Part shown: positions 20,830-31,498 of the stretch, one piece after another
Numbering within the stretch: position 1 is the stretch's first letter
How the letters are laid out: each line of letters begins with the position of its first letter
Made by a program: the position numbers and the translations under genes
Assembly (NCBI GenBank): GCA_027604005.1
Contig: JADGJT010000014.1
Location: 24,321-72,133 of the forward strand
DNA from: Dinochytrium kinnereticum
Lineage: Eukaryota > Chytridiomycota > Chytridiomycetes > Chytridiales > Chytridiaceae
Length of the DNA: 47,813 nt
Reading direction: 5' to 3'
The notes under the pieces: generated by a model
The model's input: only the letters and a program-made list of their open reading frames with translations
Told to the model about the DNA's origin: nothing
Database searches by the model: none

Positions 20830-23163
20830 ATGCTGGCTGCTGTTTCTGGACGAAGGTGGACCTGACCCATGCATGCCCATGCGCTAAAAGCAATTACGAT
20901 CCGATACAAAGGTTGACACGGAACCTCCCGACCCTCCACAGATGGGCGAGGAATGCCGGCGTCCGCTCCGTTTCAACCTTCTCAAACCAGGATAAAATCC
21001 CTCGTCTGCCCATCCCTGCCTTGGAGCAGACGGCCGAGAAGTACCTTCGCAGCTGCAAGCCACTGCTCTCCTCAGAAGAGTTTGCAAAGACAACTGCAGC
21101 CGTTAAGGAGTTCATCAAACCCGGTGGCTACGGCGAAGTCCTTCAGGCCCGCCTGCATGAAGTTGACAAGAAAGCGCCGGTTCGCGTTTTTGATCTTTCC
21201 TGACGTTAACTTATACCATCTTAAAGAACTCATGGCTCGAGGATATCTGGCTGCGAAAGGCATACCTCGAATGGAGGGAACCTAGCATGATCAATGTCAA
21301 CTGGTGGTGCCAGTTCAAGGATCACCCGAACCACCCGGCTGAACTTTTGAGCACGTGCCCACCAAAGGGGGAGACCACCAAGTTCCAGATCGAGCGAGCG
21401 TCAGGTTTCGTCCATCGATTGCTGCAGTACAAGAAGGTACTCGATGCGTAAGTAGCTGCTGCCTTAACGGTTGCGGATTGGTTGAGACTCAAACGCACCA
21501 CGTCATTTAGGGAAGAACTAGAGCCAGAGTACATGAGGGACAAACCCCTTTGTATGAACCAGTACCGCTTCCAGTTTGGTGTTACGCGTATGCCAGGAGA
21601 GTTCTGTGACTCCATCCACAGCACGTTCCCAGCGACTGCGACCCACATTGTGGTCTTAATTCGGGATCAGATTTACAGCCTTGAGGTCTACGATCAAGAA
21701 GGGCAGATTCTTCCAGAAAGCACCATTGCCAAGTAAGTGAAGTCTGGGTTTTTTCATTCATCTGATGGCATTCCCTTTCAGATCGTTGGAGATCATTGCT
21801 CATGACTCTAAGGGCACCACTCCCCAGCCTCCGGTTGGTGTTTTGACGGCGGGCCATCGCGACACGTGGTTCAAGGTACAAAATAGTCAACTACAGGCCC
21901 TTAAACACACTTTTGTTAGGCGTATGAGCTTTTGACTAAGAGTGACGTCAACGTGCAGACTTTGGAAAAGATTAAGACTTCCTTATTCGCTGTCTGTCTT
22001 GATGATCATTCCATTTCTGGTCACGTTGACGACACTCACCAGCAGATCTTCCACAATTTCAACGCTCATAACCGTTGGTTCGACAAATCCATTCAGGTTG
22101 TCGTTTTATCGAATGGCCGGGCTGGTGTTAATGGCGAGGTATTCGATTTTCAAGACGTGGTAGAGTTAGCTCATTTTAATTTTGAAAGCACACCCCTTCA
22201 GATGCGGTAATTCCGGGGAACGTCATGAATTATATTGTTGGAGGGTATAATTGCATTAAAAGCATTACTAACTTCTATAAGAGAAAAGGAGGTAGCCGCT
22301 AGTGCAGCCTCAAACTACACTCCTCGATTCGAAAAGCTTGAATGGGCTGTTGATAGCAAAGTCCAGAAGCTTATTGATACCGCTCAATCGGAGGCGGCTG
22401 CTCTTATAGACGATACGGAGAGTGTCTTGCTTCACGCCAATCTTTACGGTTCTAAGTTTATCAAGGAAGCAGGTTCGTCCCAAATCAATTAGGGTTGAGG
22501 AGCTCCTCGGCTCCTTTTTTTTAACTTAGATAAAATTAGTGAAAGCAAGCCCAGACGCCTTTGTTCAGCTTGCTTTGCAGATTACTTGGAGGCGTTTACA
22601 CGAGAATCCCACCGCCATTTACGAATCTGCTTCAACCCGCCTCTTCAAACATGGAAGAACGGAGACCGGCCGTAGTCTCACTGAGGATACCTGGCGTTTT
22701 GCGTCTCAGTTTGATGCTGCTGATGTAAGTGAGGACAATTTCAACTCAATCTAAAGTTTTTGAATAGAAAGTAACTGCCGTCGAACTCTTCCGTGCGGCT
22801 ATCAAGAGCCAGTCCGACTATATGAAAGACGCGACATTCGGCAAAGGTGTTGACCGCCATTTACTTGGCCTCCGTACTTTGATTAAGGATGAAGAAAAGG
22901 AAAAGGCCACCCTTTTCATCGACCCCGCCTACATCAAGTCCATGTACTTCAAGCTCTCTTCTAGCAACATGTCTCCTGGTACCTACTTCTACGGAGGTTT
23001 CGGTCCCGTTGTTCCTGAAGGCTATGGTATCAACTACGCGATTGGCAAGAACGATTTGAAGTTTTCAATTTCCGCAAAGAGGTCGTGCCCCGAGACTAGC
23101 CCAACAAAGTTCCGGGATACCTTATTGAAAACATTGAAGGATTTGCGGAACCTTTTTGAATAG
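20830..23163 (+). CDS. CRAT: Carnitine O-acetyltransferase, mitochondrial form
   Basis: Ten exons: 20830-20855, 20912-21179, 21227-21447, 21511-21732, 21782-21875, 21920-22138, 22189-22244, 22282-22472, 22540-22724 and 22768-23163. The enzyme transfers acetyl groups between CoA and carnitine. A splice joins GE to 'HTPSDA', restoring the catalytic-His motif of choline/carnitine acyltransferases. Other family marks are 'PRLPIPALEQTAEKYL', 'MCMNQYRF'-like 'LCMNQYRFQFGVTRMPG', 'LSSSNMSP' and 'FGPVVPEGYGINY'. The 26-nt first exon plus exon 2 give an Arg-rich N-terminus (MLAAVSGRRLTRNLP), a plausible mitochondrial presequence. The C-terminus 'LRNLFE' is not a peroxisomal SKL-type signal, unlike yeast Cat2. 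The 37-nt intron at 22245-22281 contains TACTAAC. Acetyl shuttling for growth on acetate or fatty acids is the expected role. Confidence 0.93.
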
Positions 23164-23262
23164 CACCTAATATTCATGATAAACAGACTCAACCATAAAT
23201 AAAATAAGCTGAGACTTTTTCAGATCATCGTGTGATTTATTTAAAATGTTATGTGTTTGGTA

Positions 23263-25892
23263 TCAATCCATACTTTGCTTCTCAACACTATTAACTTCAT
23301 GCTCCGTTAGGTCAGATTGAATTTCAACAAAGGCCTCCTCCAGAGCATCCTTTGGCGGTTCCGGCCGCCCGATAGGTTTCGGAGAAAGTATTGTACCAAT
23401 ATCCTTCTTCCGCTCAGTATACCAGCTGGAAACCGATGCAAACATAGAGCTCGCAGTAGCTAAACATACATGAAAGTGAGTATATGTATCAACTCTTGGC
23501 TTTTCACCTTGTATATACTGGTGGTTATTCGGATCCGAAACCGTACTTGACACAGTATTGAACGCATTGGAAAGGGTGGATTCGGCAGAAGACAAAGCCT
23601 TTCCAATATTCTGCTGCAAAGGAGCCATCGACTTCCTCATTTCAACGAGGCGCGTTGAAACCACTGACTGGATCTCGGAAATTGCAGAAGAGCCTGCTCT
23701 AGGATGACCAACGCTTTCATGAGATTGATGTTAGCTGCCTGATTGAGTCGATATTTCCCTACTATTCACACTCGAACGATTTGCTTATCCAAAACTCATT
23801 CCAAACAGCGAAGTTGCGCGTTTCTTTCCAAGCCTTCACCCATGCGGAATTAAAATCACTTAAATGATCCACAATCTTCACAGGTGTCTGAGCAACATTA
23901 GGAGGATTGCCTTCCTCCGATTGTCTCTTATCCTTTCGTATCCACTCTTGGGAAGCTCGCGCTTCCTTACGGCTACTGTCTTCCGAAACTCGCGGTTCCT
24001 TTGCGATGGTAACTTCTGACGTTTTTAGTTTGGAGACTGTCTCATCCGATAATCGCTTTTCACCCTCCGTTGTCTCTTCGGAACGTTTCATCCCCATCGA
24101 ACTCGTCTCCTGTAAGGGTTTCGACCTTATGCGAATCGTATTCATAAGAGATAAGAGGTACACTTCAAACTCTTCGTAAGTTTTCATGGAAAGTTCTTCT
24201 GCAGAAGTGGGTTCATCTGGGTCAATATCAGGGCTCTCTTTGTAAAACGATTAGTTACAAGCCACGCAAAAGGCATTTACCGGCATTTAGAGCCCCTGAT
24301 TGGAATTTGCTAATAATCGACTCTACAAAAACTCTATCAGAGCTAGTAAGCGCAATCAGAGGTATCAGCGTAGAGTCCCGAATTTCAAGAGTGCCAGTAT
24401 CGATCTGCAAAAAAAAAAGGTACGACCGGTGAGTGAATCAAGAATGCAGAAGGAAGGAAGGAAATGCGTGAAATATACAGGCAGGCACAAACATTTGCAA
24501 TAGCATCAAATAATCCCAATGAGATATTTTGGATTATCACAGAGTTACTGGTTCCGACCAAAAATGAAGAAAGGTCAGGATCTTGCAAGGCCCCGATCTG
24601 TTGAAGTGGAATATACGGCTGGAAAAATGTCCCCTGCATTTAAGGTCGATTAAAAGCAACCGCTGGTAAGAATTACCTTATGGAAAAGATGCAGAGGGAA
24701 TCCCTTTTCATTAAGAAACTTAGGCAATTTAATTCCTTGAGCTTCTAAATCCTCGCTATTTCCCATGAATTTTAAATTTTCCATTAGCGCTGGAACAAGT
24801 GAGACCAATGAGTATTGGTACAGTGAAAGCTGCTCGACTTTCTTGCCGTAGAACAGAACCTATTCATTTAGACAGAGCACTCAGGCAAGACGCAACTTTT
24901 TTTTCTAAAAGGAGGAGCTTAAACAGTTGAAGGGCCTTATGCTTAAAGGTCTTAAAGAAATTTGCAAGAGGAAGACCTATTCGTTGTCACATGACAATAC
25001 AGAAAGGAGTGTATATACCTCTGTGAGGCTCAAAACTTGAATGCGCCTCTGAAGTCTTCGTCTTTAGGTAACTCCAAAAGTCCTGAATTGCACATCATCA
25101 GCATCCAACACATACATTACATTTTACCTGCAAAATCACTTTATCGGAAAAATCCCTCTGATTAAAATACGATCGCGTTATAAGCTCAAGCTTATTCCTT
25201 GTCATAAAGGAGATGGGCTTTCAGCTATTTAGCAACGGATAAAGGGTAATGTGTCTACCTCGGATGATAAAACCACAACCGCCTTCTGAACCTTACTCCT
25301 TGTCATATCCGCGTCCTTTGTAATTAAACTCTTGGAGAAATAGTCAGAAAAGGTTCCTCGTTCTCTTTTCATACATCAGTCTCTATCTGGCGAAAGCAAG
25401 CCAGACCAAAGACGGCGGTTCTATCATTACCAGGAATAGATAATGGCGGCAAGTGAAAATCTGGCATTCTTAATAATGTATGAATATCAAATGTTTCAAA
25501 CAGGTAAATTCCTCGTCGCTTGCTGTAGAACATTAGTGGCAATCTCTATTGAAGTCCTCACCGTGAGCCCCATCAGGTAAACACAAAAAAGGCTTTGACG
25601 GGTTAATGTCGTAAATGCTTCAAAGAATCATACCAAAAACGACCATTCATTCGGGAGATACAGTGATCCGTCAGGGGCTGCATCCTTTTCGCCCACTTCC
25701 CGTGGGAATGCAGGAGTGACGAACTCTACTTGGGGCCCATTTCTTGATATAGTCAGGGAAGTTTTATCAATGAAAACTACCTGTGATGGAAACCTACACA
25801 AAGAACTTTATACGGCGTTAAACTCAATAGTTTTTATTCCCCAAACCGTGTAAGATCGGGTTGTGAGGATGAGAGGCTGTTGTGGGTTCCAT
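23263..25892 (-). CDS. AVL9: AVL9-family late secretory pathway protein (DENN-related)
   Basis: Read from the ATG at 25892. Exon 1 (25892-25847), a 13-nt exon (25793-25781) and exon 3 (25742-25634) join to give 'ILHGFHHRNGPQVEFVTP', matching the AVL9 start. The next exon gives 'LPNEWSFLPFLCLPDGAH', then 'TAVFGLACFRQI' (about 25410-25440) and 'TRSKVQKAVVVLSSE' (about 25260-25320), all hallmark AVL9/DENN segments. The C-terminal part (24187-23263) is a Lys/Glu/Ser-rich, probably disordered region followed by an amphipathic stretch 'LQQNIGKALSSAESTLSNAF'. AVL9 proteins act in vesicle exit from the Golgi to the plasma membrane, perhaps as Rab exchange factors. About ten small introns make the middle hard to join by eye, so the outline is certain but not every boundary. 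The start lies 38 bases after the stop codon of CFAP298 on the same strand. Confidence 0.86.
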
Positions 25893-25930
25893 GGGGTGTG
25901 ACAATTTTACTTGTATGGTATTTATATTTA

Positions 25931-27041
25931 TTATTTGTTTGTTTGCCAATGCAAAACATTCATGGTTCTTTTACCACCCTTTGCCCATACAGAATTTTCA
26001 AAGTCTTCATCCGGATGTAATGTTAAGCTCTGTCATTCTGTCAGAATATGTATAAGAGCACATGTATACCTCAAGCTCCTTCTCTTTTGTGCTGAAGAAG
26101 GACAGCAAGTCCTTTCTCATGGAGTCATTCATTTGAGGTTCCAGTGAGGGAGCACCTTGCGCTTTCTATGAAAATTATAGTAAGGGTTTAATGTATATCA
26201 AACCTTCATAAGCTTCATCGTGACTCGTGTTTTTTCGTTCTTTCCTATGTAATCTGCAAGAGTCTTGCCCTCTAATAATTCTTTTGATGCCAGCCAAATA
26301 GCCGCGTCCTCTCTTTCCACCAACTCCTTGGAGGCCTGAGTAAATTAGTCTTATTATTCTCATGTGTCTCACCGCTGTCCCTTCGAGATCCTCACAATCA
26401 TCCATTACGGCTTTTGCAGGCTCCCATTCTGGCAGCCCAGCCGGATATGCTGCATTTAAAGCTCCCCCAAGTTGTTCTATACATTTCACAATTTCATACA
26501 CTTTGAGAAGTGGCCCTGTTTCGCCGCTGGTCTGCACACATCCTTAGAATTTTTGTTGTTTTTTGTCTCAATTAAAAAATTACCCGCAACAATGAGTTGG
26601 CCCTGTCCAGTTCCGATTTAATCCTTTCAGAACTTTCTGGATTTGGACCTATTAAAGTGAGAAGCCATAAATGAATCAAACTGACATTCTCCATTCCTCC
26701 GACCAGTGGGATCTCGATTTCGAACAAATGTCGTTCCATCCTTTTCGATAATCTCCCCTTTTCTTGGATCTTCCTCCTGTGAACTGAATATTTCTATTTC
26801 GTCCAGAGTATATCCATGATCTTTTTCTTCCTTCCAAAGCCCGTGGCTTAAGATATCGGATGCCGCTAGGTCGTTAGCCGATGGAAAGAACAGTAAGATT
26901 ACCCTCAATAAGCCTTTTAAGCCTTAATCTTTCTCCATATATATTGCAAACGTCATCCAGAAGTTGCTTTATAGATGTCGTCGTTTCCGTCTCGTGAAGG
27001 AACAAAACTTCCGTGTACCTTTTGACTTTGATTTGAACCAT
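25931..27041 (-). CDS. CFAP298: Cilia- and flagella-associated protein CFAP298 (C21orf59/Kurly)
   Basis: Starts 'MVQIKVKRYTEVLFLHETE', the expected N-terminus. A 37-nt intron leads to 'ASDILSHGLWKEEKDHGYT', then 'NRDPTGRRNGE', the most typical family motif. Later exons give 'LGGALNAAYPAGLPEWEP', 'ASKELVEREDAAIWLASKEL', 'LADYIGKNEKTRVTMKLMK' and 'QGAPSLEPQMNDSM'. A 40-nt intron joins '...KEKELE' to 'SLTLHPDEDFENSVW' and the end '...VLHWQTNK'. CFAP298 is needed for assembly of outer dynein arms and for motile cilia; it is kept in flagellated eukaryotes and lost with the flagellum. Its presence is the clearest sign that this fungus makes zoospores. It shares a 71-bp divergent promoter with the YggS-like gene. 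Confidence 0.93.
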
Positions 27042-27112
27042 TCTGTGTTTGTCAATCAAAACAAACGAACAGATTTGTGTAACAGTTGGAAAGGTCCATG
27101 TATGCAAAAAAG
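27042..27112. promoter_or_regulatory. Bidirectional promoter, CFAP298 / YggS-like
   Basis: 71 bases between divergent start codons. AT-rich with AAACAAACGAAC. No recognised ciliary transcription-factor site stands out. Confidence 0.5.
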
Positions 27113-28170
27113 ATGGCAGACTTGCAAGCAAACTTCGCATCAATCATTCAACGCATGAATGGAGCTTGCGAGCGAGCCTCAATTACTTATAAGGTTCTTT
27201 AAATAGAGATTTCGTCCTGACCGTGAAGCCACGTTTAGTTGCTGTTAGCAAGGTTAAGCCAGCTGCTGATGTGAAAGCTGCCTACGATCTTGGACAGCGT
27301 CATTTCGGGGAGAATGTAAGTTCTTAATCGATTCTGGTGAATTCTAATTTATAGTACGTAGGATTCATGTGACTTGATTTGTTAATCAAATAGGTTCAAG
27401 AGCTAGTAGAAAAGGCCGCAATAGTAATTGACTTCTATTAACACCAAGCATTAATTCACTACGCCAGCTACCATCCGATATAAACTGGCATTTCATAGGT
27501 TAGATGGGGTATGGAATATGTATCTGATAATAGTAGGAGCGCTTCAGTCAAATAAGTGCAAAGTGCTCGCTACGATTCCCAATCTCTTTGCCATTGAAAC
27601 CTTAGGTAAAGTAATTAACATATTTATTTCTCGATGGTTTTATTATCTATATTGACCATTGCTAATCGATGAATAATCTCCTTAATGCATTTTTAGACAA
27701 TATTAAAAAAGCCAATATTTTGCAAAAGCTGTATGCAGAAAAGGGATCGGCACCATTGAATGTGTTTATACAAGTCAACACGTCTGGTGAAGAAAGTATG
27801 TCCTATTTTTCTTCTTTGGTTGACGAGAAAAGACAAGAGTGGTATTAGCCCGGAGGAATGCGGCAAGGTTGTTGACCACATTATTTCCGAATGCCCCAAT
27901 CTTAAGCTCATGGGCCTGATGACGATTGGTGCTGCAGACAGAGACGAGGTTCCTAACCCTGACTTTTTGGTACGATCCCTTAACGAGTTATAATTTAAAT
28001 GAGTTCGCTAGACCCTGGCAAGGTTAAAGAAAGAGCTTGACAATACTCGCGGACTAAGCCTAGAGCTAAGTATGGGCATGTCAGATGACTTTGAGCATGC
28101 GATTGAGTCAGGATCTACAAACATTCGGGTGGGCTCTTCTCTGTTTGGAGCTAGAGAGAGAAAAATGTAG
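27113..28170 (+). CDS. YggS/PLPBP pyridoxal-phosphate homeostasis protein
   Basis: Exons begin with [15 protein letters not shown] from the ATG at 27113. A 35-nt intron (GTTCTT...GTGAAG) joins 'ERASITYK' to '[15 protein letters not shown]', where the Lys of AVSK is the usual PLP-binding residue. Further splices give '[17 protein letters not shown]', '[19 protein letters not shown]', '[18 protein letters not shown]' and 'LMGLMTIG'. The end has '[20 protein letters not shown]' and '[12 protein letters not shown]', all standard for this fold-III PLP-binding family. These cytosolic or mitochondrial proteins buffer PLP and affect amino-acid pools; no enzymatic reaction is established. Length after splicing (about 250 aa) fits the family. 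Its stop is 23 bases from the stop of the convergent SWI3-like gene. Confidence 0.92.
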
Positions 28171-28193
28171 ACTTAGGCGCATATGTATATTAT

Positions 28194-29636
28194 TTACAAG
28201 TTTAACACACTTGGGACTACATTTGATTCGCTCTCAAGTGTTGCGACTTTGATTTTTATCTTCTTCAACTGAAGATCTGTCAGTGTTTGCATCCTGGTGT
28301 AAGCAAAAGCCTCTAACTCGTCTGCAACAAGTTTGCTCTGCTGAACAGCGGATTCCAGAGCCAGTTCTGCAAGACCCAAGGAGCTCAAAGGGGCATTGGG
28401 GTGAAGTGACGTCACATGCTTTAGGACGTTCTTCGCGCAGGTAGCAGCAACGGCCGGGCTCAGACTGTGATGAAGGATAGCAAGTAGACTCATCAACGGA
28501 TTGTCACTTAGCGCGAGAAATGTGGTTTCTAGCTTGGACTCCATGGCTATCCTATCTGCCGTATTAGAGAGATTTCCGCCGCTGTCCAAAGTTCTGGCCA
28601 TAGACCCTTCATTGGCCAAATCGAGTTGAAGGAACTTCATCAAACATTGCTCCTTAGAGAACGATCCAACGGCTTTCGCTATTGAAGCCCAATCGTTGCC
28701 ATGCTGCTCTATAGCCCGTAAGAGAATGGCGCAATCCCTATCAGACCAAAAATCTTCCACGCTATGACCACTCAATCCACGCCCAGAAGCTGTCTTGATG
28801 AAATCTCGGCTTGTTAGGAAATGAGGAAAGTGCCCTTCCACAAAACACTCAGGGCAGAGCTGTAGGCAGCGAACGCGGTGGCACCTGTATAGAGCAGACG
28901 ACTGTGTTTTACAATTGAAGCAAGCTTCTGGGTCGATGTCTGTCTTCACCATTAACAGGCAATGATTGATAAGGTCTTACTTTGTGCTTATTTGCATAAA
29001 ATCTCGAGTCCAAGTTTTCAAAAGCGTCTGATGGAGGTACCTATATCACTTGGTTTATATGACGACCAAATGAATTGAATTGATGCAATACCTGAACATT
29101 GATCATGCGCCTCGCTTCCAGTAGTCTGTGAAGGTACAGGATTTTTGGTAATTTTCCGTGACGGCTTGGGTCTAGCAGCGCCCCAAGGCCGAGATAATCA
29201 TAAGGATTTTGGCGATATTTGTTGATTATTTCCATGGATAAGAGTTGGCTATCCTGGTCAAGTTCTTCGGCATGAAGTGTTGAGAGTGGCAGCTCGTGCT
29301 CCAAGGATGGAATATCTTTGAAAATAAATCCATCCTGGTGACCAAATAACCCAGCACTTTTTGACGGCACGCTTTGGGAAAGGTTTATAAGGTTACCGTC
29401 TGTTGCTGGCTGCAATTCGTGTCTCTTCGCTTTGTTGAGGGGTCGCACATTCAAGTCGGTTTTGATTACGTATGGAAAGCCTTTCGTAGATTCATCAACT
29501 GGTGCCTCTTCCTCCAATTGCGTAGAAGATTCTTTTACAGAGTTAACAAGGGACTTGAGATACTGTGTCTGCCACCTTCCAATCCTCCCTCCAGAAGGTC
29601 ATTTTCGGAATCGTCCCCTTCTGAAAATGAGTCCAT
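28194..29636 (-). CDS. SWI3/RSC8/SMARCC-like chromatin-remodelling subunit
   Basis: Read from the ATG at 29636 (MDSFSEGDDSENDLLEGGLE). A 44-nt intron joins this acidic N-terminus to '(E)SSTQLEEEAPVDES'. A SWIRM-like helical segment follows ('MEIINKYRQNPYDYLGLG' ... 'LYLHRLLEARRMIN'), then a 37-nt intron. Next come a ZZ-type zinc finger with Cys pairs in 'CFNCKTQSSALYRCH' and 'CPECFVEGHF', and a SANT domain 'WSDRDCAILLRAIEQHGNDW'. The C-terminal 'NPLMSLLAILHHSLSPAVAA' and a final helix complete the SWI3/RSC8 order. These proteins scaffold SWI/SNF-type ATP-dependent remodellers in the nucleus. ADA2 has ZZ and SANT too, but there the ZZ is N-terminal and the SMARCC-type C-terminal region is absent. 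The SWIRM segment is degenerate. Confidence 0.83.
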
Positions 29637-29685
29637 TGTCGCACTAGTTGCCAGATTTCTCAAAAAAGTGAAAAAAAGTATCAAA
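29637..29685. promoter_or_regulatory. Bidirectional promoter, SWI3-like / QCR9
   Basis: 49 bases between divergent start codons, A-rich on the QCR9 side. Confidence 0.5.
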
Positions 29686-29985
29686 ATGGGCCTCAACAGT
29701 GCGATCTATAACAGTAAGAAGACCAGGGCTGCATGGCCAGTAATTAATGGAGCTCATAGCCTTCTTCCGACGAAGCTCCTCCTACATTATGGTTATCGTG
29801 GGCTCTGCCTTTGCCTTCGAGATCGCCTTCGACACTGTCTCTGACCGTCTGTGGGATAACGCCAACAAGGGGGTATGTATAAACTGTACTCTCAGTCCGT
29901 CCTTGGATTCTTGGAAGTTTAATTTTGGTTGCTCTTCGTTTCTCAGCGCCAATGGAAGGACATTCGTGACAAATATATCCAGTAA
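29686..29985 (+). CDS. QCR9: Ubiquinol-cytochrome c reductase subunit 9 (QCR9)
   Basis: Three exons, 29686-29713, 29760-29872 and 29947-29985, give a 59-residue protein. It begins MGLNSAIYNTFFRRSSSY, continues through one membrane helix ('VIVGSAFAFEIAFDTVSD'), and ends 'NANKGRQWKDIRDKYIQ'. The short N-terminus, single helix with FDT, and W-K-D end match the UCR_9 family, a small single-pass subunit of mitochondrial complex III near cytochrome c1. Family length is about 55-66 residues. Because each exon is tiny and the frame is interrupted, the gene is easily missed by ORF calling. Confidence 0.9.
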
Positions 29986-30237
29986 TCGACGGCGCTTAAT
30001 AAAGACCATTCCGGCATGGAATTTGTTTAACGGCCTTATTTGCTTCCCCTCTTTTTAATGGAGGGGTAGAGAAGCGGGAATTAAGGGGAGCGTAGTGGTC
30101 ACTATCATTTACTTGTCCTCGCTTTACTTTATTACTTGATCTCTTACGGAAGTGGGGATTTTACAAATGGATCTGAAAACGACTGTGCCGTTCAATAGTA
30201 CTTGCGTATAGGCTATAGAAATATTGGGATGACATCG

Positions 30238-31043
30238 TCAGGCGACTTGAGAGGAAGGGACTCCGAAGTCGTCCAAAATCGCATTCGCTCTATTCCATTT
30301 TTCCAATATAGTTGGGACATCCTGAGAAAGTTCAGCATAATTAAGAGACTGCATTACCGCTCACTTTGGATAGCTGAGAGACTGACCCAGACCATTGATC
30401 CCGAGCGCTTGCTAAAGCTTGCCTTATCATATCGGAATTGGCTGGTTGTTCGTATGGATTATATGTTCTATAAAGATACAGCTCAACCTACCTGCTAGAC
30501 TTTCAAGAATCATATCTCCCTCAGGATCCGTGTGATCTTCAAAGGAAATATCCATCACAGCCCTGAATTTTTCGTGAGATGCCTGCAACAACGATTCCGG
30601 GACTGATTTTCTTAAAGACGCAATTCGTGTGCGGCATGCGCTAACTTGTAGCATGGCACTTTCCGTATCGCTTCGAAGCTTCTCGTCAAATTGTTCAAAT
30701 CCTATATAATTGTATGCTTAGGCTCAACAAATATAATGAGGGGCTATACCGTCTTCGTTCTGAAAGACGTCATCAAAAGGAAGGCCATTGACGCTTATGT
30801 TACTTGCCGCGAGTTTGAAAATGGCGTTGATGTACTAGTTTTGAAAATCAAGTTGGAACATGGGCCAGAATGGAACGCCTCTTCTACCTGGTCGATTTGC
30901 TGTTGAACGATTTTGGCTGCTGCCCTATCGGGGCCAATTATATTCGAGGCATTCTTTTCCAGAAATCCTTTTATCTCATCTTTGAGGAAGTAGATATCCT
31001 CCTTTGCTTCTGTTGAGATGAATGGCTCTGCTGACTTGTCCAT
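30238..31043 (-). CDS. NSL1/Mis14-like kinetochore MIS12-complex subunit
   Basis: Exons from the ATG at 31043 give 'MDKSAEPFISTEAKEDIYFL' and then 'IVQQQIDQ'. Splices lead to 'YINAIFKLAASNISVNGLPF', 'FEQFDEKLRSDTESAMLQVS' and 'CRTRIASLRKSVPESL'. The last exons read 'ARDQWSGSVSQLSK' and 'DVPTILEKWNRANAILDDFG'. The pattern (a helix followed by I-x-V-N-G, then x-P-F/FD-x-x-L, then a helix ending LR-x-x-x-P) resembles NSL1/Mis14, which with MIS12, DSN1 and NNF1 links centromeric chromatin to the NDC80 complex. All recognisable segments are helical coiled coil, so other coiled-coil families cannot be excluded. About 220 aa, close to the family size. Confidence 0.6.
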
Positions 31044-31498
31044 GTCCGATCACCAACTACAGAAAATTTTAATTATGTAAGTGAAGAGTAGCAAGAGTCT
31101 TTAAAGTACTGTATTTAATCAAACAGTGTCATTTTTGCGAAAGAAAAAATAAGACAGGGAGCAGTGAATTGATTAATATATCAGAGGCTCATTTGACTGG
31201 TGTCAGGCAACTGGGCCTCACAAGGCTACATTTATTGGTGGCACAGGACCGTAATTCTGCAGTGTTCAACTAAGTTATCAAGACGGGTTGGCTTGACTAA
31301 ATCCACAAGGCTTGCGAGACTTTACTTGGCATTCTTAGTTATTATTTTTGCTTTTTTGTACAATATCAAAAAATCTGTTCGCCATCCATTTGACGAGGAA
31401 CGTCAAACATCAAGCTTCAAGAAGCAGGAGGCCACACTGAACGGTCAAAGTGTATCACGGGCCTGGTTTATTCTATATACATGCAGGAGTGGAATCTG

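Noticed and set aside
27113..28170. Bacterial gene transfer for the YggS-like gene
   Set aside because: The family is universal in eukaryotes and the gene has several native-style short introns.
29374..29844. 156-codon plus-strand frame over the SWI3-like and QCR9 region
   Set aside because: It is a shadow of the SWI3-like N-terminal exons and runs out of frame through QCR9 exon 2.
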